A stretch of 64,000 nucleotides of DNA from Diorhabda sublineata (lineage: Eukaryota; Arthropoda; Insecta; Coleoptera; Chrysomelidae), in assembly GCF_026230105.1 (NCBI RefSeq), contig NC_079480.1, forward strand, positions 17,464,488 through 17,528,487, in the 5' to 3' direction. Position 1 is the stretch's first letter. The number at the start of each line of letters is the position of its first letter. The position numbers and the translations under genes are program-made. The notes under the pieces are model-generated. The model was not told the origin of the DNA and made no database searches. It was given only the letters and a program-made list of their open reading frames with translations. Below, one piece after another: positions 12,401-23,260 of the stretch.

Positions 12401-12724
12401 AAATCACTCTAGGTATTTGGAATGATCGACTCTCCACGATTCAAGTGTATGAAAGGTTTAGAAAAGGTGACAAACTGAATTTAGTTAGTATTGATAATTC
12501 ATGAAAGCAAAATTGCACAAGATGGGTACAAAAGCTTCTGAATTTTGAGTAGAAATTCATACGCTGAGAAGTTTGCACATATCTTCTACAGTGGTATGAA
12601 GAGGAAGGATAAAATGTATTGCACCAAATATTCACCACATACTAGACTTGGGTTATATTCCAGAGAGTAAACGCGCATCTATGGAGTGAAGGAAAGAAAG
12701 ACGAAGGCACGCCAGTTGAAGTCG

Positions 12725-13070
12725 AGGTTACACTGTCTGAGAGGAAGTTGTTTTCGGACATAAGAGAAGACAACGCCAGACCACATACAATTCCGTTTAC
12801 GATAGAAACGTTAAAGGAATGGGGTTTGGAAACATTGGTAGAACCTTCTTATAGTCCCGATTTGTCGCAATGCGACTATTATTTATTTGGTCCGTTGAAA
12901 GAGGCAGTTGGCGGACTGTGATTAAAAAGCAATGCAGAAGTAAAATCGTTCGTGCCTTAATGGTTAGGTAACGTGCCGAGGGATTTTTAACGAAAAATGC
13001 ATCCGAAAGCTGGATGGAGACTATACAGAAAAACTGTGAAAAATTTTATCTTTGTAACTTGATAATAACA
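12725..13070 (+). mobile_element. mariner transposase 3' remnant
   Basis: One frame reads DIREDNARPHTIPFTIETLK and then EPSYSPDLSQCDYYLFGPLK, the mariner DD34D region. The second catalytic Asp (E-D-N-A-R-P-H) and the third (C-D-Y-Y-L-F) are both present. Stops follow at GGL and in the C-terminal helices. The segment before 12760 is not clearly mariner, so the N-terminal two thirds appear lost. Confidence 0.75.
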
Positions 13071-13074
13071 TTTT

Positions 13075-15639
13075 TTATAACAAAATTTCGTTTTATATTT
13101 TAGTCCGGTAAAAATTTTTATTGAGATTTTGAATACACAAAACTTTTTTCTTACATTTTTCTCCACAACCATAAGTTTTATCGAATACGTAGTTCAGGAA
13201 AAAAATTTATATCATAAAATTATCTACAGAAATGTTACACGTACTTTGTTTCTTTGAAATCACCGTTTCTAGGATGTTGCCATTCCAAAATTAATTTAAC
13301 AAGATGTACACACATTTCCGTACATTTAAATAGAATTGTCTACTTGTGAATCATATTAGAAAAAATTTACCTTTTTTCTGAAACGATAATTCGCTCGTTT
13401 TCTCCTCGTTATTTATAGAGCTCTAGAGAAAATATCGATTGTAGAGACAAGTAAAAATCTTTAACTTAAATACTCGAAAAAAGAAACAAGTAAGTAGCAT
13501 GTCATATCGACCTTCAACATTGTCTTCTGTCTACTAAAAAGGGTTTTATTATAAAAATTATTCTGTATTCGAATGCTGGAAGTCTTCTCTGGTGCGAGGC
13601 CGCTTTTGCTTTTCCATCGACTCAAATCAGGTCCCTCTCAAAGCAGATCTTTTTCTAACCTTCCAAGGAAATCTGAACAGCAGCTTTTGGTCAGGATTTC
13701 TGGGTACCAACCTCGCACAGACTTTTGTCATGTGTAATTTTCTAACCGTTTCTGTATCGGCGTTTACAGCCTAAGCAATCATCTGTATACTCATTCAGTG
13801 ATCTGCACGCACAATTTGGTTGATTTTGGTCACTGTTTCCAGAGTTAAAATAGTCACAGGCTCCCTGTGTGCTGGTCAACTTCAGTGCTCTCTCAGCCTT
13901 CACTAAAGCGTTTACATCACTCAAAAACACGCGCACGAGATAGAGAATTGTCCCCATAGGCCTTTTGCAACAATATCTAGCACTCGGTCGGAGTTTTTTT
14001 CAATTAAACGAGAAATTTGATATTGATAAGTTCGTTTCAAACCGCTACTGCACAAATACTATAATAGTGACGGAAACGTATTTTGGGACGTGCACAGAAA
14101 ACATATCTTGATCAAATTTCATCTTCAAATTTATGGACTTCTAGCAACAACTAGAAAAAAAACGACATCGAAAAAGACATAAATGTCGAATGGTTAGATA
14201 TTAGGATGGATGATTGCCAGGAAAAAGATATGAGAGAGATTTTTAAAAGATAATTCTAGTATTTATAATTTTACTTTGGGACTGTTTTTTCGACAAAAAA
14301 TATCTAAGAATTTCGAAATAAAGGAAGAAACTCAAAAATTGTGACTTGGAACTTGATTATTTCTATTATCCCACAAATCTCTACATAAATTGATGGAATT
14401 TTTAGACTATTTTGACAAAAAATTAGTTCTCTTCAAACTTTGTCCGAAAAATATTTGATGTATTAACAAAAATCTCAACAGAGAGCAGATATGGACCCAT
14501 TGTTGTAAATAAAAATATTATTCTCACCACTTTTGAATTTTTTCCCTTTGCGTGTGAATAATCCTGTATAGATTGTTTATTTACATTCTTAGTATTTCGA
14601 AATTAAATGTACATGCTGAAAATTGTCATTTAAGTTTCTTGGCTTTTATGAATATTTAGATTTATGCTTTCCGATTTTTATAATGCATCGACATTTGTGT
14701 ACACTGTAAGGTTTGATCTAATCAAATTTTATTCATTTTATATTATACAATACGTCTTAGCTTTGTCACCGTGCATAAAAAATGAAAAATAAAAAAATAA
14801 AAAATGTGTTCCCGAAGAATAAATTAATGCCACTTTTCATTTATTTGATTAAATTTTCGGTTGTCACATTTTAAAAAATTTGAGGCAAAACTCATTTGCT
14901 CAAAAAATTACATACCTGTCAGAAAGACAACAAAAATCACTAAAATATACATATCGAAAAAAAAACTTTTAGCACTTTCGCGATAAATTATTCAAATCAA
15001 GACCACTTTCTTACAGTCATTTCGCGAACAATTTTTTTATAAAACTGCAGTAATGTTATTTGAACGCATCGTCATAACAACCGATAGATTGCGATTTATT
15101 TTGTTTGAAATGTATTCAGCGCGGCAAATTCTACTAGTGGCGGCATAACGATCGTTTATTATTGAGTCCGTCAGTGAACGCGTGTGGAACTTGACTTCCA
15201 GTCGCTTGTATTCTGAACGAGCGCTACGAAAATTTTTCTGCAATGTGGGGAGCGTTTCACGTTACTCCAATAACAATCAGTGTTTATCCACATATTTATA
15301 GAATTTTACTGAATATCTCACTTAATAAATATTATTCACATAAAAAATTATTGCTCCTGCAATATAAAATCCTGCATTGCTTTGTAATAATAAATGTACT
15401 TGAATTTCTTATTTCTCAGACCTTTTGATATATTAATGCATCTACAAGTTCTTCATTTTTGATCTCATCTCTTTCAAAATTTCAAGTTTTTATAATATTT
15501 CGATAGATATAAAAAAAACAGAATTTTGAAACAGACGAGACCTAAAATCAAGAACATTTAGAAACTAAAATAAATGTACTCATATGGATCACCCTACATA
15601 TTGATTACTTTTCGCAATTTACAAGAAATACTTATTATT
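13075..15639. other. AT-rich stretch, no gene supported
   Basis: About 2.5 kb with no recognisable gene. A minus-strand frame at 13742-13957 is Cys-rich at its C-terminus, but I cannot assign it to a family. Confidence 0.45.
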
Positions 15640-15720
15640 TTCCATCCAATATTCCCTATACCTGAATGCCATAATTTCGGAGTTATACCTACATTTGCTT
15701 TATCTCCACCGAAATAAGCT
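15640..15720 (+). repeat. partial copy of the 9.4-kb MITE-like family
   Basis: The stretch TATACCTGAATGCCATAATT, then a TTTCGGAGTTATA block and TATCTCCACC, is near-identical to the interior of the element at 9420-9745. The inverted termini are not evident here. Confidence 0.5.
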
Positions 15721-16734
15721 GCAATAACAAATTTGATTTTCAAATAAATTATAATTGTTGCAGTATATTGAAAGTCATAATAAATCATTCATCTGAAAAA
15801 GAATTGATATATTGTGCTGGTTAATTTTTAGTCACTGCACAAGCAGTGCTGCAAAATGTCTGCGAAGTTTTGAAAATCGCATGGCTTGTTATATTGAAGT
15901 AAATGAACAACATTTTGAGTATCTCCTGAAATCGTTTTTACTGGATGTTTTCGTAATTTTTCTATTTCACAAATGTGGATCTACTTCTACTGTTTTTTTA
16001 TATTTAATTCAAGTATTGTTTATTATTTTTTATTTTGGAATGGTGAATATTATTAAAGTATTGCATTGAAGGCTGAGACAAACTACTCGTAATGGTTATT
16101 GATTCAAAATTTTTGCAGGAATGACACACCCTGTATAAAATTATCTATATTGACTTCTTCATCATCAAAGATGAGACTATTTGATATTTACTGAAACTTT
16201 TCCCATATCATTATTAAGCTTTATTTGATTTTTATTAGAGCCGGAACTGATTTATAATAATGATTTATAAGAGATAGTTAGAAATTTGAAATTTTGTCTT
16301 ATGAATTAAATTTTATTTTGGTTATGATAGAATTATGGCATCATTATATTTAATTTTGTCATCTTAATCAAGGTTTCCAAACAGTTATTTGGTCAATCAC
16401 CCTTTGCGATTTCTAATTTGAGGAATTAATTTCCTGAACTGATTTGTTTAAATTTTCTGCTCTCTTCAACATTTATGCTTATAAAGCTATTATTTATAAA
16501 TTTAAATAGTAAAACTGAACTATTTTTTTAATTAGTTGACTTAAATATACATTGAGTATAAACATAAGTTTACTATGTCATAATTGTATCGGAAGGAAAA
16601 ATTTTGAATTTTTGTAACTTGCAGTCTTCTCCATTACAAGTCATGTGAAATTAATACATGAAGAATAAGACAAAATGTCAGGAATTTTTGACAAAACCTT
16701 CTTACAGCCAAATGTTGCAATATTGAATGTATGC
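15721..16734. other. AT-rich stretch, one short terminal-like motif
   Basis: No gene is supported. ACACCCTGTATA at about 16126 is the inverted form of the TACAGGGTG end found at 1969 and 20303. Confidence 0.45.
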
Positions 16735-17003
16735 GAGAGGAAATGAAGCCCAAGTTTGTCTTAATATCACAGTGTATCACATGATATCAGTTTCCGCGCA
16801 TTGTCGATATCTTCTGGATCAACAGCCTATATTAGAGGACCTTCACGCAATTCATCCTGTAGCGACGTGCGACCACGATTGAATTCGGAAAACCAGCGAA
16901 ACACGGTAGCTCGAGATGGTGCTTCATCACCAAAGTTGACAGTTACACTGCTGATGGTTTAATCCACGTCGAAAGTCATACAAAACACAAGTAACAACCC
17001 TCG
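16735..17003 (-). mobile_element. mariner 5' end: TIR plus N-terminal HTH
   Basis: Read on the minus strand from a TA at 17004-17005, the terminal repeat begins CGAGGGTTGTTAC. About 60 bp in, the frame reads FGDEAPSRATVFRWF and then SEFNRGRTSLQDELREG. This is the mariner N-terminal helix-turn-helix that binds the TIR. Stops follow, and the rest of the transposase is absent. The mariner at 54850-56415 has the same N-terminal motif and a similar TIR, so both probably belong to one family. Confidence 0.75.
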
Positions 17004-17349
17004 TATATATTCAAGGACTTTCTCAATAGATATAAAATATTCCAAAAAATTGTAAATTGGAATAATGCTTTAAAGACATAATAAACTGGTAAAATGAGAC
17101 ATTGAAAGTAAAAAAATATATCAACCTTGAAGCCGCTTAGATAAGACAGTATTTCAATTTTCAAAACATTTTTTAACCATGAATGTTGTCTGCCACATGG
17201 TCCACGTTTTCCTCTGATTTTTTCTACTATTATCCACTATTATTATACATGTAGTATGCTAATACCAGCGATACAAACGAAAAAATAAATTTTGAATCAC
17301 TTTGGGATATTAGTATATAAGAACTGTACCGGAAACAATTACAGAAGAA

Positions 17350-18985
17350 AGTTGAAAAGATCCCAATATCTAGAGCGGAAGACGTGAATGAAATCTAGAA
17401 AAACTAAAACGGAACAGAATAGAAGCTGCAACAGAATCCTTTGGCACCCGAAATATAAAACAAAAATACGATCCCAATAAAACCCCATGGTTTTGTAACG
17501 AAGTCAAAAAATAATATATCAAAAAAGGAAGGCTTATCTAAAACACATGACAACAAAAACGCCGAAAGACTACAATGATTATAAGAGGGTAAGAAACGAC
17601 ACCAATAAACTAGTTAGGCAATATTAGGCAGAATATATTAGTTCTAACTAAATAACAAATGAAGCTTGGGTCCAATATCTTAAAGAATTGTATAAAAAAG
17701 AAGATACAGAAAGCATACCGGACACTCCAGTAATCACAACTAACGAAGTAGCTGAAAAAAGAGGTATATAAACCGCATTAATTAAACTTAATAATAGAAA
17801 ATGTCCAGGCCCAGACGGCATTCCAAATGAACTTCTCAAATACCGCGGGAGGAGCCTGAAACACCAGCTAACAGCTATAACTCGCAAAATCGTATTAAAA
17901 TTCCGGATGAATAGCGTACCACAATTTTACTATTCAAAAAAGGAGACAAAAAGATACCCGCAAACTATCGAGGCATAAACCTTATAAATACAACCTTAAA
18001 GCTAGTAACAAAGATTATGACAAACAAAATGAATGAACTCACGTCATTGAGCGATGAACAGCAAGGATTCAGATCAGGAAGATCTTGTACAGACAAATAA
18101 CTAAAGAATCCATCGAGTATAATAAACGGCGCTCATGTGTTTCATAGACCTGGGAAAGGCGTTTAACCGAATACAACTGGAAGACATGGTACACCTTCTA
18201 TACCACAGGCAAATCCCATATAACATCATAGAAACCATCGAAAATATTTACCAGAGACATCAAAATCAATGGCATAACTACCCAAGAAATTCCTGTAAAC
18301 AATGCTGTTCGACAAGGTAAACAAAGGTAAAAACTTAAAAATGAAGAAATCTTCAGCAAAAAAGAAATGTATGACCACCCCAAAAACATCAATCAGGTGC
18401 AAACTAGTTGTAGATGATGAATTATACAACAAGAGATGAGATTTGAATATCTAGGTATAGAAATAACAGGATACGGTGATATCGAAGCGGAAGTAAGAAT
18501 TCAAGCGGCTAAAGCAGCACGAGCCTCAGCTTATCTGAACGATATAATCTTCCGAAACAAATATATCGGAATCGAGATCAAATCCCGAATCCATAAGGCT
18601 GTCATCCGGCCTATATTAACATACACAGCGGAAACCAGACCTGACACATCGAAAACAAAGGGAATATTAGAAACCACCGAAATGAAAATACTGCGCAGGA
18701 TCGTTGGAAAAACAATTTGTGACAGGAAGAGAAGCGAGGACGTTAGAAAAACATGTAAGTTTGACAACGTAAACGAATGAATGTTGGGAAGAAAGAGGGA
18801 GTGGAACGAACGCATAGAGCGAATGGTCAAAATAGCTAGAGACATGTTGCCCTTTAGGGCGCCAAAGCGTTGGAAGACCCCGCAAGAGATGAAACGATAA
18901 CCTCTCTAATAATTAAACAGCAGAGGATACGAGGAAAAACAAGCATTTTGCTTACATCAAAGAAAGAAGACGAAGAAGAAGATAC
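17350..18985 (+). mobile_element. RTE-like LINE, decayed, palm motif C deleted
   Basis: Blocks in order: a linker ending AATESFGTRNIKQKYDPN, TPWFCNEVKK, NEAWVQYLKELYK, NNRKCPGPDGIPNELLKYRG, KKGDKKIPANYRGINLINTT, DEQQGFRSGRSCTD, CFIDLGKAFNRIQLEDM (motif A), and NNAVRQG (motif B start) at about 18300. The frame then jumps to MKKSSAKKKCMTTPKTSIR, skipping the part that should hold the YADD motif. EYLGIEITGYGDIEAEVR follows from 18440, then the C-terminal tail KREWNERIERM. The 3' end is a (GAA)n-like tail at about 18960-18982. Several stops and frameshifts are present and no endonuclease domain remains. Confidence 0.8.
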
Positions 18986-19220
18986 TTGTTGTACGGTATA
19001 TATGGCGCAGATAAGCTGTCTTTGTTTTCTTTATTGTTGTAAGTAACTCTCTTTCCTTTACCATACGTCTGAGTATATTTTTAGTAGTCTACGGAAGATC
19101 CCCATTTCAAAAGCCTCGAGCCTATTTATGGTATCCACTTTTAAAGTCCATGTTTCTACTCTATACAAGAGAACTGAGTACACGTACGCCTTTACAAAAC
19201 GATATCTTGAGTTTAAGTTC
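18986..19220 (-). mobile_element. LINE RT C-terminal fragment
   Basis: The minus strand reads VKAYVYSVLLYRVETWTLKV and then a NRLEAFEMGIFRRLLKI block. This is the conserved region after the RT palm in RTE-like LINEs (YSVLLYG-x-E-x-WTL...RLEAFEMW-x-YRR-x-L-x-I). It abuts the tail of the preceding plus-strand LINE head-on. Confidence 0.65.
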
Positions 19221-19224
19221 AAGA

Positions 19225-19420
19225 GAAATGAATGCTGAAATAAGAGAGATAGAATGTCAGATGACAGATTGGCAAATATTGTAAAAGAAGAAAAACCGAA
19301 TACATCTCGACCACCAAAACTACCACAAGGACAAGATGGTCTTCATCATCTTAACTGAAGCTAGGCAACTATTGAAGGAGGAAACACTGGACTGAGTTTC
19401 CAGAAGAAGAAGAAGAAGTT
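19225..19420 (+). mobile_element. RTE-like LINE 3' tail with (GAA)n
   Basis: The frame reads KRDRMSDDRLANIVKEEKPN and then TSRPPKLPQG. The nucleotide tail GCAACTATTGAAGGAGG... ends in GAAGAAGAAGAAG. It is the same 3' family as 7841-8769, where the block reads DHVDRMSDDKL. Only about 200 bp remain, so it is a severely 5'-truncated insertion or a remnant split by the minus-strand fragment. Confidence 0.65.
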
Positions 19421-20302
19421 TGAAAATTATTACTGTTTAATAATTACATCATTGATAAAGTAAGTAGATATTAAAAATCAGTTTCGGCAGCTCAATAATT
19501 ATTGTAAATTGAATATTCCGTATTATATGCTAAAATCTTCAAGCTGCTAAACCTTTTTCATGAAATCGTCTTCTTTACCAACTCAAGTCGTAAACTAACA
19601 ATAAAAGTCAAGTAGGTCTTGACCAAGTATGTACTCGTTGCGTATTAATTTCGGTGATTACCAAATACTAATTATCTTCTATTCAAAAGGGTCACACGTT
19701 CTACGTACCTTCATGAACGGTAATTGGTAACACTTCGATACATTTGTTGTTTAATAATACCTTTCATAAAGTAGCGACTATTCGATTTGGTATTCTACTC
19801 TTCATAGATGTTATCTGTGTGAAAGTTGAGGTTACTTTGATGTCCAAGAATATTCCAACAAAAAAAGGAACAATAGACGGTAGTTGCCTGATATGAATTT
19901 AATATTGGAAATCATGTAATGGATCAAATATATATTTAAATATTTAAAATTATATATTATTATGATTTAAGCATGACACGTTATTTTTATTGATTACATA
20001 TATACTTTCTTTATTATTATAATTAATAATAATATGAAAAAAAAAAATAACGATTGCACAAACAATTGTATCTACTTCAATCTAACAATTATTTTGAAAA
20101 AACTTTATATAAAAAACAATTTTGTTGTGGAATCTCACTGTTTCTCAAAATGAAAATGAATGAATTTTGACATTTTTGAAAAACAGTTTGATTCTTTTTT
20201 CACAATATGACCGCAATCCTAATATTCGAGTCTCCATGTATATGCTCTTAATCTTTACTTGGCATTTATCTTCAAGCATCAAATAAATTTGAAGACGTAG
20301 TA
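19421..20302. other. AT-rich stretch, nothing recognised
   Basis: No coding or structured feature could be supported. Confidence 0.5.
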
Positions 20303-21621
20303 TACAGGGTGATTGATTAGAGTGATAGAGTTCGGTGCCGCCTTTGTCCTATGACATATCAATTTAAAAATTTGAAGAACTTTGAAACTATCAAAAATCC
20401 TACAGAGTGTTCAGAATTCTAATGCTAAATTACATTTTTTGCAAGCAAACATCATAATTGGAATCAGCTCGTCTTCCTTATTATAATAATATGGGGTTGT
20501 CTTTAGTGCAGGGCATAGTTGCGCATTCGTTTGCAAAATTATTTTAAATCGTAATTTTTTTTAAATGTCCGGGAGATGTTCCTGAGTATAAAAGTGTGAG
20601 ATAACCCTTGATATCTTTTGATGCTATTGTTTAAACAACGAAAAACTGAATAGCCAGAAAAAATGCATTTTTTTTACTGAATTAATATTTTAAATTTTGC
20701 CTTGAATTTTTCTCTGTAAAATAATGAAAATGAATAGGTATTTTGGAAATTTTATGACCCCAGTAAACCAACAATGTTCATTGAAACAGGAAGAAATTTC
20801 TCAAGAAACAGGACAAGTGTATTTGTCCTTCTTTATCTTACTGGAAAATAGAGTTCAAAAAAGTTTACTTCTGAGACGGTATCTGACAATGATTTTTTCA
20901 TAAATAAACAGAAATGTTTAAAATTAATGTTTCTATTAAATTCAATCACCAAAAAAAGTTATATAAAATATTTTAATAATAAATAAAAATCTCTTACACA
21001 TAACAATAAGCTTGTAAATTTAATAGATTGATATAAGAAGCAGTAAGAATTTTTTTTTAACCTATTACTGCTGAAAAATAGCAAACAAGTTTTTAAGCGC
21101 GGCGTCGGCCTAATAGCATATTGTTATAACATAAATAAAACATATAAAAAAAAATTCTTCAAATCTATTTAGGTTAATTTGTTTAAGATAGTTGAAATAT
21201 TTGATAAAAAATTAGAAAATTATAACATTTCAATTTTTTAGGTTTATTATTTAAAATTAGGATTTTCGGCGATTTTAAATTTCAAAAAATTCATAACAAT
21301 TAATGGGTTGGAGATACGATGGACATTTTTCATTCGAAATATTGAAAAGAATTATAAAAAAATTATTTAATTACAAAAAATGCATTTTTTCTAGCTTATT
21401 GAGTTTTTCGTTGTTTAAACAATAACACCAAAATATATCAACTGTCATCTTACACTTTTATAATCAGGAACACCTCCTGGATATTTAAAAAAAAATTACG
21501 ACTTAAAATAATTTTGCAAACGAATGCGCCACTATGCTCTGGTCTACTGTGCTCTACAGGATATTTGAAAAGTTATAACCAATTTTTCTCACAAAAATCG
21601 TTACTAGTTCAATACCCTGTA
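20303..21621. mobile_element. 1.3-kb foldback / long-TIR non-autonomous element
   Basis: The ends are inverted: TACAGGGTGATTGATTAG at 20303 against, read from 21621 on the minus strand, TACAGGGTATTGAACTAG. Further in, about 175 bp at 20505-20680 is repeated inverted at 21372-21547, with the core GCGCATTCGTTTGCAAAATT at 20521. The left arm holds about 125 bp more between the terminus and the core than the right arm. The 690-bp interior has no coding frame. This fits a non-autonomous DNA transposon; the superfamily is unclear. Confidence 0.65.
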
Positions 21622-22134
21622 CAATGTAAGAGAAATTTAAGAATTAAGATTTTTCAAAGAATCTGTCACAGCATTCAAAAATTTGTCAACATCCTAGAAA
21701 ATCATTTATTTCGTTTATATTCATTAAATATGATACAAAGTGAATTTACATTAGTGCATACTACCAACATACTTTTTATGTGCGGAACAATAATTTTGTA
21801 CCTATTCTAATAATTTAATAACTAATTGTGAATTTGCTATGATTTTTTTGTCCAAAATTGACATTCTTCCACTGGCGTTTGGCACTCTAGAGTTTGAATT
21901 GCAAATACAAAAAAGAAACAATAAAAAACTATCCTATTTACTATAGAATACGTTAACATTTTGATTATCACAATAGCTGTTAGAAATGACACCCAACGAC
22001 ATCCATGTATGCTTGGAAGCTATAATGTAATGAGTTACTCAAATTAAGAAGCTTTTCATTAGAAAAAATTCAAAATTCATTCCTTATTTCCTCTATGATG
22101 TCATCCCTTCTTGGAGGCACTTTGTAATCTTCAT
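21622..22134. other. no gene seen
   Basis: About 500 bp of AT-rich DNA with no supported feature. Confidence 0.5.
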
Positions 22135-22570
22135 TCTTAATGTGGGTCCATAACTTCATACCCGAAACAAACCAACAATCAAAACAATGAACTGAAAAGG
22201 GGGAAACGGTAAAGAGCGTTCCATCTGAAAGAAGCAAGGTCATGACGTCGGTTAGGTTAGGTTAAAAAAAGAAAAACTATCAACGACGAGTATTATGCAA
22301 ATTTATTGCAACGTTTGAGCGTACAAATCAAGCAAAAACGGTCGCTTTTGGCTAAGAAGAAAGTGTTGTTTTATCAAAACTATGCTAACTCACACATCCG
22401 TTATTGCAATGGTCCAAATTGATGAATTGAAGTTTGAATTGTTAGCCTATTAGCCAGATTTGCCCCATTCCGAATTTTTTTCTGTTCCTAAACTTGAAAA
22501 ATAGCTCGATGATCAAAGATTGTCCAACAATGAAGAGGTGATATTGGCAGTTAAGTCACTCACTTCACCC
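22135..22570 (+). mobile_element. mariner transposase, C-terminal two thirds, decayed
   Basis: Frames in order: WVHNFIPETNQQSKQW, a short gap containing GGTTAGGTTAGG at about 22250, KTINDEYYANLLQRLSVQIK, KKKVLFYQNYANSH, DELKFELLAY-stop-PDLPHSEFF, and LSNNEEVILAVK. The second catalytic Asp (normally H-Q-D-N-A) is replaced in QNYA, and the third Asp position reads S-E-F-F. The copy cannot encode an active enzyme. Confidence 0.75.
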
Positions 22571-22964
22571 TTCTTATATATTTCATATCTGTCGCCTGAA
22601 TTTTTCTTTTTTGTCCTCCTGTCAATACCCAAGATGGACATCCAAATGTTAGAAATATGGTCCTACTACAAATTTAACAACCATATACATCGCCACACAT
22701 TTCACGTCCATCTAATTTGATTATGTGTCACTATATGATATGGATTAGTTGATGAATAATAGTGAAAGTTTTGTCTCTTAAGTTAACAATTTTCATTAAA
22801 CGTCTCCACATAAAACATAATCGAACAAATCTCTCTGTTTTAACTTTTCGTAAAGCCCATCTACAAAATGTTTTCTTTCAAATTCAGTTAAGTCCTGTTA
22901 CAAAAAATTTGGGTGCATTTTTCTTCAGGGATTTTTCACAAACCGTAGTCCAAAATAACTTGAG

Positions 22965-23260
22965 TTAATTCCTGTTGCAAGCAAATGTGGTAAGAATGCA
23001 TTTTGTTTTTGAAATACTCCTCACATTTGCATGTTGGTTTTCAGTAACCTCCAGCAAAACTTTGATTTCATTCTTTTCTGTCATAGAAGTTTTTAATCGT
23101 TCATGCTTTTGATAATTAACTGTACACGTGCAGTTGAACCGCTCCATAAATCCTTCCCTGCTTGCTATTGTAGGCTTCCGCTTTTCAGGAAAACGTTCAT
23201 TATCCCAATATCCAGATCATATCAATCGTTTTATAGTGAAAGTCATTTTTACCATAATTC
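22965..23260 (-). mobile_element. DUF4817-type helix-turn-helix TE fragment
   Basis: The minus strand reads ERFPEKRKPT, GFMERFNCTCTVNYQKHERL, then KNEIKVLLEVTENQHANVRS. This matches the layout of DUF4817 proteins, which are common TE-derived sequences in insects: RFPNR-x-P, then F-x-x-TG-x-V, then N-E-x-x-VL-x-x-V-x-x-NP-x-x-S-x-R-x-I. It covers the region before the recognition helix. A second, different copy lies at 38073-38235. Confidence 0.55.

Noticed and set aside
12440..12640. Possible mariner N-terminal HTH upstream of the 12.7-kb mariner remnant
   Set aside because: Only a weak VYERFRKGD match; it could not be linked in frame to the downstream catalytic part.
13742..13957. Cys-rich minus-strand open frame (CACRS...DDCLGCKRR)
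   Set aside because: Cys spacing fits no zinc or secreted-peptide family I know; there is no signal peptide and no flanking support.
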